Of a stretch of DNA of 60,119 bases, positions 1 to 9,213 are shown piece by piece; the first letter of the stretch is position 1; each line of letters starts with the position of its first letter. The notes under the pieces were generated by a model that saw only the letters and a list, made by a program, of their open reading frames with translations, did not search any database and was not told the origin of the DNA. A program made the translations under genes and the position numbers. Origin of the DNA: an uncultured Pseudomonadota bacterium (GTDB lineage: Bacteria; Myxococcota_A; Polyangia; Nannocystales; Nannocystaceae); NCBI GenBank assembly GCA_913061055.1, contig CAJXVA010000007.1, positions 1 through 60,119 of the forward strand, given 5' to 3'.

Positions 1-47
1 CTACACTAGATCGCTCGTCGGCAGCGTCAGATGTGTATAAGAGACAG
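1..47 (+). other. Illumina Nextera i5 adapter (not genomic)
   Basis: Positions 15-47 match the Nextera read-1 transposase adapter, including the 19-bp mosaic end (29-47). Positions 1-6 are the end of the i5 primer and 7-14 (TAGATCGC) match a standard i5 index. This is library sequence left on the contig end. Any protein beginning MYKRQ here is an artefact of translating the adapter. Confidence 0.98.
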
Positions 48-2159
48 ACCCTGTACGAATCTCTCTACGCCGAGCGGCCCTTCACCGGGACCACCTGGCC
101 CGAGCTTGCGGCCAAGCTGCTCTCGGGCGACGTCGATCCAAAGGTTGCGACCCGACGAGGCAGGCTGGACGACGTGATCCGTCGCGCCATGAGCGTGGAC
201 CCCGAGCAGCGGTATCCGTCGATGGACGCGCTCATCGAGGAGGTGGAGCGCATCCGCAAGCCCAAGCGGAGGTGGTGGGTGGCCGCTGGCGTCGCGGGTC
301 TGGGCGTGGCCGCTCTCGCGTACGGTGGCCGTTCCACCCCGACAGCGGGACGCTGCGGCCTCGGTGCAGAGCGGATCGCAGTGTGGTGGAACGAGGGCAG
401 CAAGGGAGACCTCGAGGTCAGCAGCCCGAGCTTCACCGAACGCCATGCCAGCCAGACTCGGGAGCGTTTCGAGAGGGAGGTCGACGACTACGCCAGCGAG
501 TGGAGCGCCGCGTTCGACGCTTCATGTGCCCGCGTGGGGCCGACCTCGAGAGAGGGCACGGTCGCTCAGCGGCACACCGCGGAGTGCCTCGAGAACCGCT
601 ACGACTCGCTTCGCGGGCTCGTCGAGTTCGTCGCCTCGGCGCCGGTCGGACCCAGTCAGGTCAACGCGCTTGTGGGCACCCTTCCCCGCCTCGAAGACTG
701 CGAGGACGACCGCTGGGTTCCCTACCCCGCCGACCCGAAGGATGCGGCTCGGGCCGCCAAACTGCATCAAGACATCGCTGCCATTCGAAGACGGAGGCTT
801 GCGGATCGCTCGGAGAACTTGCTCGAAACCTCCGGCGACGTCGTGCAGGAGGCCCGCGATCTGAACGAGCCCTACTTGCTCGCCCGGGCGCTGGGTGAGC
901 AAGCGCGACTCCTGTCCATCCGCGGTGAGCACGAGCCGGCGGAGGCCACGATCGCCGAAGCCCTCGAGGTTGCGCTGGCCGCGGAGCACGACCAGCTCGC
1001 GGCACACCTCATCAACGCCATGATGCTCTCGCTGGGGGGTCGCCCAGGAACGCGAGAGGTTGCGGCCGCGTTCGTCACTGTGGCGCGCGGCTTGCTCGAT
1101 GGGGGTCGGCGCAATCCCACTCAGATGGGAAACATCCTGCTCAACCACGCCCGAATCCTACGAAAGGCCGAGGACTACGAAGCGGCCCTCGCAGCCGACA
1201 CGGAGGCGGCCGAGCAGTTCGCCATGGCAAACGATACCGAGGGCGTCGAGAAGGCCCGGGTCAACAAAACCGCGACCTTGGCCAGCCAGGGCAAGTTTGC
1301 CGAGGCGCGTGCGTTGCTCGACGAGGCGGGGCCGGCGTTGGTGCGCAGCGAGGGAGAGACCTCGCCCAACGCCTTCGTGGTCCGGGGAATGCAGACCAAG
1401 CTCGTGCTCCGCAGCAAGCGACCACAGGACGCCCTGCCCATGGCCGCGCGCGCCCATGCCCTTGCCAAAGACATCTACACGCCGGGGTCTTCCACCCTCT
1501 GGAACGCAACGGACACCTACCTCACCGCCGCCCTCATCATTGGAAACGATGCACTCGGACGTCGCCTGCTCGACGAGCTCGGTCGCCTGGATCCCCCCAA
1601 CAAACAGGCCGCGGTCGATCGGGCGATCTATGAGCTCGTCGCACTCGAAAACCTCGAGCGCTGGCAAGAGGTGCTCGAGGGTATTCCGCATGCACGCCGC
1701 CGGGCGACGGCCGATGGATTCCCCTATCACGTCCTTCGCGTGGAGCTCATCTTCGCTCGCACCCTGCTCATGCTGGGACGCTACGATGAGCTGCGCAAGC
1801 ACATGTCCGGGTCTGCGCTGTCGTCCGAGATCGGAGAGCAGGGCATGGGACTCGCCAACGGCGAGATTGCCCTCATGGGCACGCTGCTCGGCGTGGCCCC
1901 ACCGGGCCGCACGACCTGGTCAGAACTCGCCCGGCGACGGCCGCTTCCCCCTCAGGGAGAGCTCCTTTTCGAGGTCGTCGACGCGCTCGAGAGCGGTGTC
2001 GGGGTCGCACCGGCCATGAAGACCGCACGCGACAAGTATGTCGCGATCTACCACGAGCATGACCCGCTGGTTCAGATGCTCGAGCATGGTCTGGAGCACG
2101 CAGAGCGCATCAAGGGGCCGAGCCTCAATCACAAGCACGATGTCGGCGCGGCACCCTGA
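48..2159 (+). CDS. Ser/Thr protein kinase C-terminus with TM helix and TPR-like region (5' truncated)
   Basis: The first genomic codon is ACC at 48; the true N-terminus lies off the contig. The first ~70 residues are the end of a Hanks-type kinase domain: kinase activation-distal helices, then the subdomain XI arginine in the RAMSVDPEQRYPSM segment. A basic stop-transfer and one membrane helix follow (RRWW then VAAGVAGLGVAALAYGG). The remaining ~600 residues are Ala/Leu/Arg/Glu-rich helices resembling degenerate TPRs, presumably extracytoplasmic. Kinase-TM-TPR proteins are a large signalling family in Myxococcota. The catalytic loop, DFG motif and ATP-binding lysine are outside the window, so activity cannot be judged. 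Confidence 0.9.
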   Translation, partial: TLYESLYAERPFTGTTWPELAAKLLSGDVDPKVATRRGRLDDVIRRAMSVDPEQRYPSMDALIEEVERIRKPKRRWWVAAGVAGLGVAALAYGGRSTPTAGRCGLGAERIAVWWNEGSKGDLEVSSPSFTERHASQTRERFEREVDDYASEWSAAFDASCARVGPTSREGTVAQRHTAECLENRYDSLRGLVEFVASAPVGPSQVNALVGTLPRLEDCEDDRWVPYPADPKDAARAAKLHQDIAAIRRRRLADRSENLLETSGDVVQEARDLNEPYLLARALGEQARLLSIRGEHEPAEATIAEALEVALAAEHDQLAAHLINAMMLSLGGRPGTREVAAAFVTVARGLLDGGRRNPTQMGNILLNHARILRKAEDYEAALAADTEAAEQFAMANDTEGVEKARVNKTATLASQGKFAEARALLDEAGPALVRSEGETSPNAFVVRGMQTKLVLRSKRPQDALPMAARAHALAKDIYTPGSSTLWNATDTYLTAALIIGNDALGRRLLDELGRLDPPNKQAAVDRAIYELVALENLERWQEVLEGIPHARRRATADGFPYHVLRVELIFARTLLMLGRYDELRKHMSGSALSSEIGEQGMGLANGEIALMGTLLGVAPPGRTTWSELARRRPLPPQGELLFEVVDALESGVGVAPAMKTARDKYVAIYHEHDPLVQMLEHGLEHAERIKGPSLNHKHDVGAAP

Positions 2160-2190
2160 GCCCTGACGGGGTCCCGGGCGTCGAGGATGC

Positions 2191-2205
2191 GACCGCCGAG
2201 CGGTC
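2191..2205 (+). terminator. Possible terminator hairpin after kinase gene
   Basis: GACCGC-CGA-GCGGTC forms a perfect 6-bp stem with a 3-nt loop 30 bp after the kinase stop codon. There is no T tract, so this is only a candidate. Confidence 0.25.
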
Positions 2206-2402
2206 GGCTTCGCTCAGCCCCTGACAAATTCGTCACACCCGAGGGAGTGAATAAACCGGCCTCCGTATGCAACCGATCGACCCCTTGTGGCGACTGACAC
2301 TAGGCCACCGGTATACTTGGGTGGCACTTAGGGGATTGGACTGATGGAAACTCAAAGACGATTGGCCGTTGCGGGCCCGGCCACCGCAACGCGGAGCGTT
2401 CG

Positions 2403-3239
2403 ATGGTAGTGGGCTTGAATGCCGCTCTCGTCGCGGCGGTCGCAGCCGCGCCCGCACCGACGACGACAACGGAGCCGGCGCCACCACCAACGGCTTCGGC
2501 ACCTGCGCCGGCGTCGGCGGCCACACCTGCGGCCACCGCAACACCCCCACCAACGGCCGCACCTGCACCCGCGACCGCAGCACCCTCATCCGCGGCCACA
2601 CCGGCACCAGCACCTGCACCTGCACCAACAGCTGCACCTGCACCGGTGATAGTCACCCGGGAGGAGCACCCGAGCGGCCTGGGCTTTCTGATCGCGGGGC
2701 CGGTGGTTGCCGCGATCGGCGTCCCGTTCTCGCTACTGGGGAGCGACGCATGGCGAAAGAGCTGTGGCCCCACCAACTCCGACCTCGAGTGCAGCGGTGG
2801 CACCGTCCGATCGGTCGCCAGCCACACGGTGTCGCTTCTTTCTTACACCACGGGGATTGTGTTGACCGGAGTCGGTGGCCAGCGCTACGGACGGTACTCC
2901 GCGTCGGAGGATGCGCGAGTACGCGGCCGGGTCCACGATCGTTCGGGCGCCGTCCTGGCCGGGGCCATCCTCTTGCCGGCCTCGTTGGTCGGGATGATCA
3001 CCGCCCGCACCCTGTATTGGATCCCCACCCCGCGGTGCGAAACGGAGAACTGTGTGAAGACATACCAGCGGGCCTCGACCGCGGTTGTGGGAGGCTTTGC
3101 GCTCGCCGCGAGCGCGAGCGCCGGGCTGTTGTTCTACGGCGCATCATACAAAGGGTGGGTCGCGAAGAATGTGAAGCTGTCCGTCGCGCCAAACATCGGC
3201 CGGGGCTCCGGCGGCCTCGTCCTTCGGGGGGAGTTCTAA
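2403..3239 (+). CDS. Hypothetical membrane protein with Pro/Ala/Thr-rich N-terminus
   Basis: A 278-aa protein. Residues 1-16 form a short signal-like hydrophobic segment. Residues ~17-82 are almost entirely Ala/Pro/Thr, encoded by imperfect tandem GCACCT-type hexamers (about 2600-2645), a wall- or periplasm-spanning type linker. Residues ~90-230 contain about four hydrophobic helices (GLGFLIAGPVVAAIGVPFSLL, TVSLLSYTTGIVLTGVG, a segment around AGAILLPASLVGMITA, and ASTAVVGGFALAASASAGLL) with two cysteine pairs between them. The stop codon overlaps the start of the next lipoprotein gene (TAATG), so the two are co-translated. No family recognised. This organisation occurs in many uncharacterised myxobacterial surface proteins. 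Confidence 0.7.
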   Translation: MVVGLNAALVAAVAAAPAPTTTTEPAPPPTASAPAPASAATPAATATPPPTAAPAPATAAPSSAATPAPAPAPAPTAAPAPVIVTREEHPSGLGFLIAGPVVAAIGVPFSLLGSDAWRKSCGPTNSDLECSGGTVRSVASHTVSLLSYTTGIVLTGVGGQRYGRYSASEDARVRGRVHDRSGAVLAGAILLPASLVGMITARTLYWIPTPRCETENCVKTYQRASTAVVGGFALAASASAGLLFYGASYKGWVAKNVKLSVAPNIGRGSGGLVLRGEF

Positions 3240-4357
3240 TGCGACCGGGAACGTCGCGAGTGCTGCTGACGATCGCGGTGTTGTGCATCGCCTCCAACGG
3301 GTGCGTGCGGTGGGGCGAAGAACCGGAGGAGGACGACGACCAGGGCGGCTGCGGCAGTTCGTCAATGCCGATCGATGACGGTTACACGAGCGACCCCAGT
3401 TCGCCGACCGACGACGACATGGACGCGAGCGACACGCGAGCGACCGGAGCTGATCCGACGGTTCCAGATCTCCCGCAATGGCCGACACCCTGGCCGATCG
3501 ACCCGGACGCCGCGGTGGTGGTGTGGGGGAAGACAGGGATCCCCACCAAGAACCTCGACTTGGTTCGCAACATCTACGTGTCATTGGCCGCGGGCGGCCA
3601 GGCCGACCCAGGAACCTCGGGCACGGGAAGCACCTCGGGAGGGTCATCAAGCTCATCCGACGGAACGACGGGAGGTCCGGGAGATACCGACACGGATGCC
3701 AGTGGAACAACCGGCGGCATCGAGACCGCAGGCACCACGGGAGGCGCGACGGATGGTCCGACAGGCGGAACCACCGAGGGCACCGAGAGCGACACCGACG
3801 GGACCTCCGGTGACACCGACGGTGGTACCGGCGACACCGGCGGTACGGAGCCCGAGCCGAGCGCAGGCATCAACATCCTTTGGGTGGCAAACTGCGACCC
3901 CCGCAGCGACGCGGTGGGCTGCCTTGCGGGCAACGTGCAACCCTACTTTGCGATGGTCGACACCATCGGGAACATCGACTTCAAGCCGCTCTCCGAAGTC
4001 GACCCTCTCGCGTACGACGTGGTGATCGCGGACTTCTGCGGCCCTGTCAGCGCGACCGCGGTGGGCGAGATGCTCGGGGAGGGTGCGCGGGTGTTGGTGC
4101 TGGGCGACACCTGGTGCGTGCGCGACGGTCAAACAAGCGCGGCCGCGGCCAACGAGCTTCTCGAGCACATCGGCACGCGTCTCGATGGTGCCGAAATCTA
4201 CAACCACGATTTTCTCGTGCCCGAAGCGCGACGTGTGGGGATCTTGGAGGGGATCGATCGTATCGATGCCTGGGGCGTGGGATTGCAGGGCTTGGGTGAG
4301 GAGTTTGACGAGCTCCTGGGAACCTCGGCCGGCACCCTGCTGAGTTCGCGGAATTAG
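3239..4357 (+). CDS. Lipoprotein with Thr/Gly/Asp-rich linker and conserved C-terminal domain
   Basis: 372 aa. ATG at 3239 overlaps the preceding stop. A lipoprotein signal (LLTIAVLCIASNGC) is followed by an acidic stretch. A long, extremely Thr/Gly/Ser/Asp-rich linker occupies roughly residues 120-205. A compact ~165-residue C-terminal domain begins near INILWVANCDPRSD. It has alternating beta/alpha character with a hydrophobic strand (YDVVIADFCGP) and a glycine turn (GARVLVLGDTWC), resembling a Rossmann-like or ThuA/GATase-like fold. I cannot assign a family. Part of the operon 2403-5065 (membrane protein, this, next lipoprotein). Confidence 0.75.
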   Translation: MRPGTSRVLLTIAVLCIASNGCVRWGEEPEEDDDQGGCGSSSMPIDDGYTSDPSSPTDDDMDASDTRATGADPTVPDLPQWPTPWPIDPDAAVVVWGKTGIPTKNLDLVRNIYVSLAAGGQADPGTSGTGSTSGGSSSSSDGTTGGPGDTDTDASGTTGGIETAGTTGGATDGPTGGTTEGTESDTDGTSGDTDGGTGDTGGTEPEPSAGINILWVANCDPRSDAVGCLAGNVQPYFAMVDTIGNIDFKPLSEVDPLAYDVVIADFCGPVSATAVGEMLGEGARVLVLGDTWCVRDGQTSAAAANELLEHIGTRLDGAEIYNHDFLVPEARRVGILEGIDRIDAWGVGLQGLGEEFDELLGTSAGTLLSSRN

Positions 4358-4369
4358 GAGGACAGGATC

Positions 4370-5065
4370 ATGCTTAGTCTTAGAATCCAACGAACAGCGC
4401 TCTTCGTCCTCGGTCTACACCTCCTCGCTTGCGACCCATCGGAGGGCACAGGCCTCTCGGATACGACAGGAGCGGACTCAACCGCGGGCGGCGAGACCGC
4501 TGCGAGTGGGCCGACTGACGAACCCGACCCCGTGCCGGATGAAGGGTTTCGGGTGTTCCCCAAGTACATGCTGCAAGACGTCCAGGCGGTGGTCACGATG
4601 GTGGCCGAAGGAGAGGAAGACGCTGTTCCCTGTCCCGCAGACCCCCTCGATGCCGGCGGCTACCTTTGTGATACGAGCCCGCTGTTCCCCGCGGACGAGG
4701 TCACGATTTGGGTGGAACGCGACGGCTTCGAGCCCGCGCAACGGGTCGCTTCGATCGAAAGCCTCACCGTGCAGTTGCTCGAGGTCCACCTCAGCATCGA
4801 AGGTGGACCCACCGGGTTGTGGAGTGACTGCACCAGCCTCGACACCTTCGCGACCTGCGCTGACGTGTGCGCCGCAGGGGAGATGGTCTGCATCCCCGCC
4901 TCGTGCGCGGTCGATGAAGACTCCGATGCCCTCGCGACCTCAAGAGTGTTCGCCGACCTCGACTGCAGTCAGGACGGCCAGCTCGCCGCAACCCAGTCGT
5001 GCAACGCCGAGCTTCCCGAGCCAGACCCGGAGATCCAAGCCGTGCGTTGCTGCTGCGAGAGCTGA
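4370..5065 (+). CDS. Hypothetical Cys-rich lipoprotein
   Basis: 231 aa. A good AGGAGG Shine-Dalgarno (4356-4361) precedes ATG 4370. Lipobox LGLHLLAC, then a Ser/Thr/Gly/Glu linker. The mature domain (from about residue 60) carries many cysteines, including a CCC triplet near the C-terminus, suggesting a disulfide-stabilised surface domain. The segment on opening up a value, then 'WVERDGFEPAQRVASIESLTVQ', has beta-sandwich character. Third gene of the 2403-5065 operon. Its stop lies 1 bp from the convergent DUF3604 gene. No family recognised. Confidence 0.7.
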   Translation: MLSLRIQRTALFVLGLHLLACDPSEGTGLSDTTGADSTAGGETAASGPTDEPDPVPDEGFRVFPKYMLQDVQAVVTMVAEGEEDAVPCPADPLDAGGYLCDTSPLFPADEVTIWVERDGFEPAQRVASIESLTVQLLEVHLSIEGGPTGLWSDCTSLDTFATCADVCAAGEMVCIPASCAVDEDSDALATSRVFADLDCSQDGQLAATQSCNAELPEPDPEIQAVRCCCES

Positions 5066-5066
5066 C

Positions 5067-7034
5067 CTACTCGGGCTGAAACCAGATCGGGGAGCTCCAG
5101 GCGCGCTGCTGGACGGTCTTGGCGACCGTCTCATCGCTGCAGGCCTCGGGCTTCGGATCGGCCAGCTCGTTGCACAACCGGTGGCTCCATCGGCACGTGG
5201 GCACCTCGACCACGCGCGCGTAGTAGAACGCGTCCGCGGTGGGGTCAAAGTCGGGGTCTTCCCACACCTCGCACAGCGTCTCGGCGCCCTGACGCAGCGG
5301 CTCGCATGTGCCCGGGTCGACATCGGGACCCTCGCCGACCTCGCCCACAACGGCCACGACCCGCTCTGAGGGGGTGCCATCCGCGGAGACCCAGCCTTTG
5401 ATGATCTGGATCTGTTCGAGCGGAACGCCTGGCTCTTCGGCGGTGCCCGGATCGAGACGCGCCTGCACAGCAAACTGCGGCGCGGCGCCCTGTCCTTCGA
5501 GGCGGGCGCCCATCGGGACGCCAGCATCGTCGGCTGCTGCGACAAACCCTGAGCCGCATGTGACTGAAGACAGGTCCCACCCTCCGAAGAAGCGAAGCTC
5601 GATGCGCGGGCCCGAGGTCGCATAGACCTCTTTGCGCTTCAGCCCCGAGAAGATCGAAGAGCGCGAGTTCTCTTCGGCCCACACTGCGACCAGACCACCG
5701 GGGTTGTTGATCACACCGTCGTGGGTGACCGTGCCGCTCCCCAGCCGCTTCTCGGCGGTGTCGTCGACCAGGCCAATGTGCCCGGGGAAGTTCAGCGTCG
5801 AGGCCTGACCGGGCGTGCCGTTGTGGGTGTCGGTGCTTCCGATCATTCCAAAGGCGTACGGGTTCACGCCGAGCCTACGCCGGTGCGCAAGCCCCTCCTC
5901 GAGCACGGGGCGAACAAAGTCGAGCCGGTGGCTGCAGCCGCCCAGGCGCATGCCGCCGATACCCGGTGTGTCGCCGCAAAGCTCGTCAGTGGCCGGGCGT
6001 AGCTTTTCGAACGCGCAGAGGGGGTCGGGTTCGCCAAGCTCGTAGCCGGGGCGGCATTCGCTGTCGCCCTTGTGCTGGAAGACCTCGATCAGCGGCTCCA
6101 TCTCTGCGCGTAGCTCGGCGACTTCGCGTTCCTCGTCCTCGGTTTCGGCGCCCGGCGCCATCGGGGAAAACAGGTTCCCGTTGCTGAGGTTCGAGTTGTG
6201 GGGGATCGAGATCACATCGCATCCCGGCTGGCCCTCGCGGCACTCTGCGCGCAGGCGACGGAGCAATCCGGCGGGGTCGGGCTCTTCGAAGTAGCTGATC
6301 GGCCTGTCGGGCACGACGTCGCTGGCGAAGATCACGTTGCGGTGCAGGTTGCTGACGCCGCTGGTGTTTGTGTACTCGTAGCCAAGGAAGCTGGTGAACT
6401 CGCACGCGGCGGTCCGGTCGTAGGCTGCATCGGCGGCATCCTTGAGCTGTTTCCACCGCTGCTCCGCGCGCTCGAGGCACTGCTCGGCCGATGGATCGCA
6501 CACCTCCTCCATGCGGGCGGGGGTGGCTCGCGCCAGCTCCACGCCAAACACAAGCGCACCGTCCGCGCCTTCTTGCCGCATCTCCGTACAGGCCGCGGTC
6601 GCGTACGCGGGTGCCGACGGATCCTGGCACAGCGCGACTTCCCCCAGGAACTCGCCGTGATCGGTCACCGCCGCAAAGTCGAGCGGACGTGCAAGCCGGG
6701 TGGTCCGGGCCGGCTGCTGATCGGAGGGCGCAAGCGTCACGGCTTGTCCCTTGGCAAACGCGTAGGCATCTGCGGGAAGCAGGCGGTTGCCGTAGGAGCG
6801 CGCGTCAAACGAGAACGACGTGTGAACGTGGAAGTCGCCAAAGAAAACCTGGCGCCGAGGATCGGAGTCCCGGCATGCCACCCGCTCCTCGGTCACTTGG
6901 CCGTCGTCGGTGGGGAGCTCGTCGGCTTTGCACGCACCCAGGGCGACCGTCGAGACCACCGCCCATGTCGCAGCGACACGCAGCCCGCTGAACGAGGCTC
7001 GCCCGCGATCACCACAACCCATGCGCGCACCCAT
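5067..7034 (-). CDS. DUF3604 family lipoprotein (PHP-like metal-dependent fold)
   Basis: About 655 aa from ATG 7034. I reject the longer open frame to 7232 because a lipoprotein signal (WAVVSTVALGAC) begins just after this start. Metal-site motifs of the PHP/DUF3604 type are visible: GDFHVHTSFSFDA near the mature N-terminus, FAAVTDHGEFLGE, ISIPHNSNLSNG and MIGSTDTHNGTPG. These provide the His/Asp ligands expected of a metal-dependent hydrolase fold. DUF3604 proteins are widespread secreted proteins of unknown substrate in marine and soil bacteria. A monocistronic leftward gene, convergent with the lipoprotein operon. Confidence 0.88.
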   Translation of the reverse strand: MGARMGCGDRGRASFSGLRVAATWAVVSTVALGACKADELPTDDGQVTEERVACRDSDPRRQVFFGDFHVHTSFSFDARSYGNRLLPADAYAFAKGQAVTLAPSDQQPARTTRLARPLDFAAVTDHGEFLGEVALCQDPSAPAYATAACTEMRQEGADGALVFGVELARATPARMEEVCDPSAEQCLERAEQRWKQLKDAADAAYDRTAACEFTSFLGYEYTNTSGVSNLHRNVIFASDVVPDRPISYFEEPDPAGLLRRLRAECREGQPGCDVISIPHNSNLSNGNLFSPMAPGAETEDEEREVAELRAEMEPLIEVFQHKGDSECRPGYELGEPDPLCAFEKLRPATDELCGDTPGIGGMRLGGCSHRLDFVRPVLEEGLAHRRRLGVNPYAFGMIGSTDTHNGTPGQASTLNFPGHIGLVDDTAEKRLGSGTVTHDGVINNPGGLVAVWAEENSRSSIFSGLKRKEVYATSGPRIELRFFGGWDLSSVTCGSGFVAAADDAGVPMGARLEGQGAAPQFAVQARLDPGTAEEPGVPLEQIQIIKGWVSADGTPSERVVAVVGEVGEGPDVDPGTCEPLRQGAETLCEVWEDPDFDPTADAFYYARVVEVPTCRWSHRLCNELADPKPEACSDETVAKTVQQRAWSSPIWFQPE

Positions 7035-7122
7035 CGGCGGAGCATACCGAAGGGTGCAAGGAACAGCACCCAGGGGGAACGGAACACTACGACGTCCCAA
7101 CGACCGCCGCGACACGGGCGCG

Positions 7123-7575
7123 CTACCGCGGGTGCCCAGCCGCCCATTCGTCGATGCCCTTCTGCAGGGTTTCGTCGTCGAGCGCGGCGATCTTTCGCGA
7201 CACGATCCACGCATGGCCGAACGGATCGGCAACCCTCCCCTCTCGGTAGCCGTAGAAGCGGTCGTCCACCGGGATCAGGATCTCACCGCCACGAGCGACG
7301 AGGAGCTCGGCCACCGCGTCGGGGTCGTCGACGGCCAGGTGCAGAAGTACGGGCGAGTCCCCCGGGCTCTTCGGCGCGAACGAGTGTGTTCCATCGTCGT
7401 CGACAACCGAGAAGACTGCGCCGCGAATCGACAACGCGGCGTGCACGATGTGCCCCTCGGGGGTCGCGAAGCGCTCGAGGCACTCGGCACCGAAGACCTC
7501 GGTGTACACCTCGATCGCACGTGCGGCTCCTTGAACGATCAACCGCGGTGTCAGAACAGGTTCGGGAGTGGTCAT
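7123..7575 (-). CDS. VOC family protein (PhnB/glyoxalase-like)
   Basis: 150 aa with the beta-alpha-beta-beta-beta repeat of the vicinal oxygen chelate superfamily. Recognisable pieces are LIVQGAARAIEVYTEVFGAE at the N-terminus, GHIVHAALSIRGAVFSVVDD, PVLLHLAVDDPDAVAELL, and the terminal DPFGHAWIVSRK typical of PhnB-like members. The metal-ligand pattern suggests either a small metal-binding enzyme or an antibiotic-binding-type protein; the substrate is unknown. It lies 47 bp downstream of, and on the same strand as, the AraC regulator gene, so probably co-transcribed with or controlled by it. Confidence 0.88.
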   Translation of the reverse strand: MTTPEPVLTPRLIVQGAARAIEVYTEVFGAECLERFATPEGHIVHAALSIRGAVFSVVDDDGTHSFAPKSPGDSPVLLHLAVDDPDAVAELLVARGGEILIPVDDRFYGYREGRVADPFGHAWIVSRKIAALDDETLQKGIDEWAAGHPR

Positions 7576-7622
7576 GGACTCACCCTCGCCCGCAGCCGAT
7601 GCGGCGGTCTTGTAGAAAACGG

Positions 7623-8411
7623 TCAGCGGAGATGACTGCGATGCGAGAGCAGTCGCCGTCGCCGATATTCGCTCGGAGAAATCCGCGCGAGTTCCTTCAG
7701 CTCATGGGTGAAGTGCGCTTGATCGTGATAACCGCTGGAGTGGGCGACATCGGCAAGTGGGCTGGTGCCGCACAACCCCTCGAGGGCGCGCTGGAGCCGA
7801 AGCACGCGACTCATCTGCTTCGGTGGGAGTCCAACTTCGGCTCGAAAGCGTCGTCGTAGGCTGCGTTCGCTGGTACCTACCTCCGAGGCGAGCACCGCGA
7901 CGCGCTGCTCGCCACGTTGCATGAGACCCAGGGCCGCATGGATCGTGCGGTCGACCTCGCCTTGAATCCGGGCCCGCAGCCAACGCTCCGTACGATCGAA
8001 ACAGTCTTCGGGCGAGGCCCCGACAAGCTGCTCGCGCAGCGGCGCTTCCCCGCGCGTCAGCTCGAAGAGATCCACATGCGTGTGGGCCAACGCATCGAGC
8101 GGCGTGCCCAGTAGCACCCGGCCCGCCCCCGGCTCAAACACCACACCGAGCACGTCGCGCTGGTCTGCCCGATCGAGGACCACGGCTCGTGTGTGCATGC
8201 CCTGGATGACCGCCCCCGACCGCACCGCGACCTCCCCTCCGATGAGGTCTGCGTGGCGCAGCGCGTCGGAGTTGAGATTGACGATCAGCTGCATCGTACC
8301 CGAGGGCAGCATCCGCGCCTGACCGCGCGCATCGGGGGCCCGGCAGTGCCAGAGCGACCGCACGAGGCCGCACAGTCGCGGGTCACGGGGCGTACGGGAG
8401 TGCAGCTGCAT
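7623..8411 (-). CDS. AraC family transcriptional regulator
   Basis: 262 aa. The N-terminal ~150 residues are a ligand-sensing domain of the DUF6597 type (LWHCRAPDARGQARMLPSGTMQLIVNL segment). The C-terminal ~100 residues hold the two AraC helix-turn-helix motifs: LASEVGTSERSLRRRFRAEV, and ADVAHSSGYHDQAHFTHEL followed by ISPSEYRRRR. It lies upstream of the VOC gene on the same strand. Regulator plus VOC pairs are common in actinobacteria and myxobacteria. Confidence 0.92.
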   Translation of the reverse strand: MQLHSRTPRDPRLCGLVRSLWHCRAPDARGQARMLPSGTMQLIVNLNSDALRHADLIGGEVAVRSGAVIQGMHTRAVVLDRADQRDVLGVVFEPGAGRVLLGTPLDALAHTHVDLFELTRGEAPLREQLVGASPEDCFDRTERWLRARIQGEVDRTIHAALGLMQRGEQRVAVLASEVGTSERSLRRRFRAEVGLPPKQMSRVLRLQRALEGLCGTSPLADVAHSSGYHDQAHFTHELKELARISPSEYRRRRLLSHRSHLR

Positions 8412-8553
8412 CGATCAACTCTTGGGCGCAGGAACTATGGACAGTAGCGCATGCCTCTGAGCCATCGTAGCAGTCGGTGGGTTGTAAACATGACCACGCG
8501 TGTTGACGCTCGGCCCGGCGATGGTAGCTCCCGTACGCAAGCGTACGGAAGCG

Positions 8554-9213
8554 ATGTCAATGCGACTGAAGACTGAAGAACACGCAGCCGAACCCTGGCG
8601 ACTGCCACAGGTGGCGCCTGATTTCGCGCTCCTGGACGCGTGGGCACTACCTGCGCGCGGAAACGAGGAGGACTTCGACGACTTGGTCAAGCTGTGGTCG
8701 ACGCTCGATCCAGCCCAGGCGTCGTCCAGCGTTTCGCGGTTCCTGTTCAAGCTCCGTGAGCGTCTTGGGCAGTGGTTCGGATGGGACGACGAGACCAACA
8801 CGCTGCCCATTCCCGGGTGCCAGGAGTCATCGCTTCGCGGTCGGCTTCCACCAGACCTAGCACCACTGCCGCTGCCAGAGCACCCCAAAAGCCCCTTCGT
8901 CCCGGTGTTTCGCACCCGCAACGAGTGGGGCGGCGAGCTGTCGAACTCGACCGTGCACGCCGCCGTTCAGCTCGGGTGGGTCCGCCAACCGGGCGGCGAC
9001 TTCAGAGGGCAACTGGGGATCTATGTGAAGACCCGAGGACCCTTCGGGCGGGCGTACATGGCCGCGATCGCACCGTTTCGGCACTACATCGTCTATCCCG
9101 CGCTGATGCGGCAGGTCGGCAAGTTGTGGGATCACCGACACCGAGCCACGGCCAGCGAAGCGGCATGTGTCGGGGTCCCTGCGGGCGCCAGGAGTTGCGC
9201 CCGCGGCCTATAG
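8554..9213 (+). CDS. DUF2867 domain protein
   Basis: About 219 aa from ATG 8554 (MSMRLKTEEH); another ATG at 8560 is equally possible. The upstream extension to 8500 lacks conserved character. The sequence follows the DUF2867 pattern as I know it: a W/F-rich segment LRERLGQWFGWDD, then SNSTVHAAVQLGWV, then GQLGIYVKTRGPFGRAYMAA and IAPFRHYIVYPALMRQ at the C-terminus. Function unknown; often near SDR or SRPBCC genes. Its stop overlaps the convergent DUF1552 gene by 6 bp. Confidence 0.8.
   Translation: MSMRLKTEEHAAEPWRLPQVAPDFALLDAWALPARGNEEDFDDLVKLWSTLDPAQASSSVSRFLFKLRERLGQWFGWDDETNTLPIPGCQESSLRGRLPPDLAPLPLPEHPKSPFVPVFRTRNEWGGELSNSTVHAAVQLGWVRQPGGDFRGQLGIYVKTRGPFGRAYMAAIAPFRHYIVYPALMRQVGKLWDHRHRATASEAACVGVPAGARSCARGL

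Noticed and set aside
2369-3240. Long ORF start upstream of the lipoprotein at 3239
   Set aside because: The upstream part is out of frame with the well-supported membrane protein at 2403, and a lipoprotein signal begins exactly at 3239.
6198-7859. 553-aa plus-strand ORF
   Set aside because: Opposes the DUF3604, VOC and AraC genes, which have clear family motifs; the plus frame has none.
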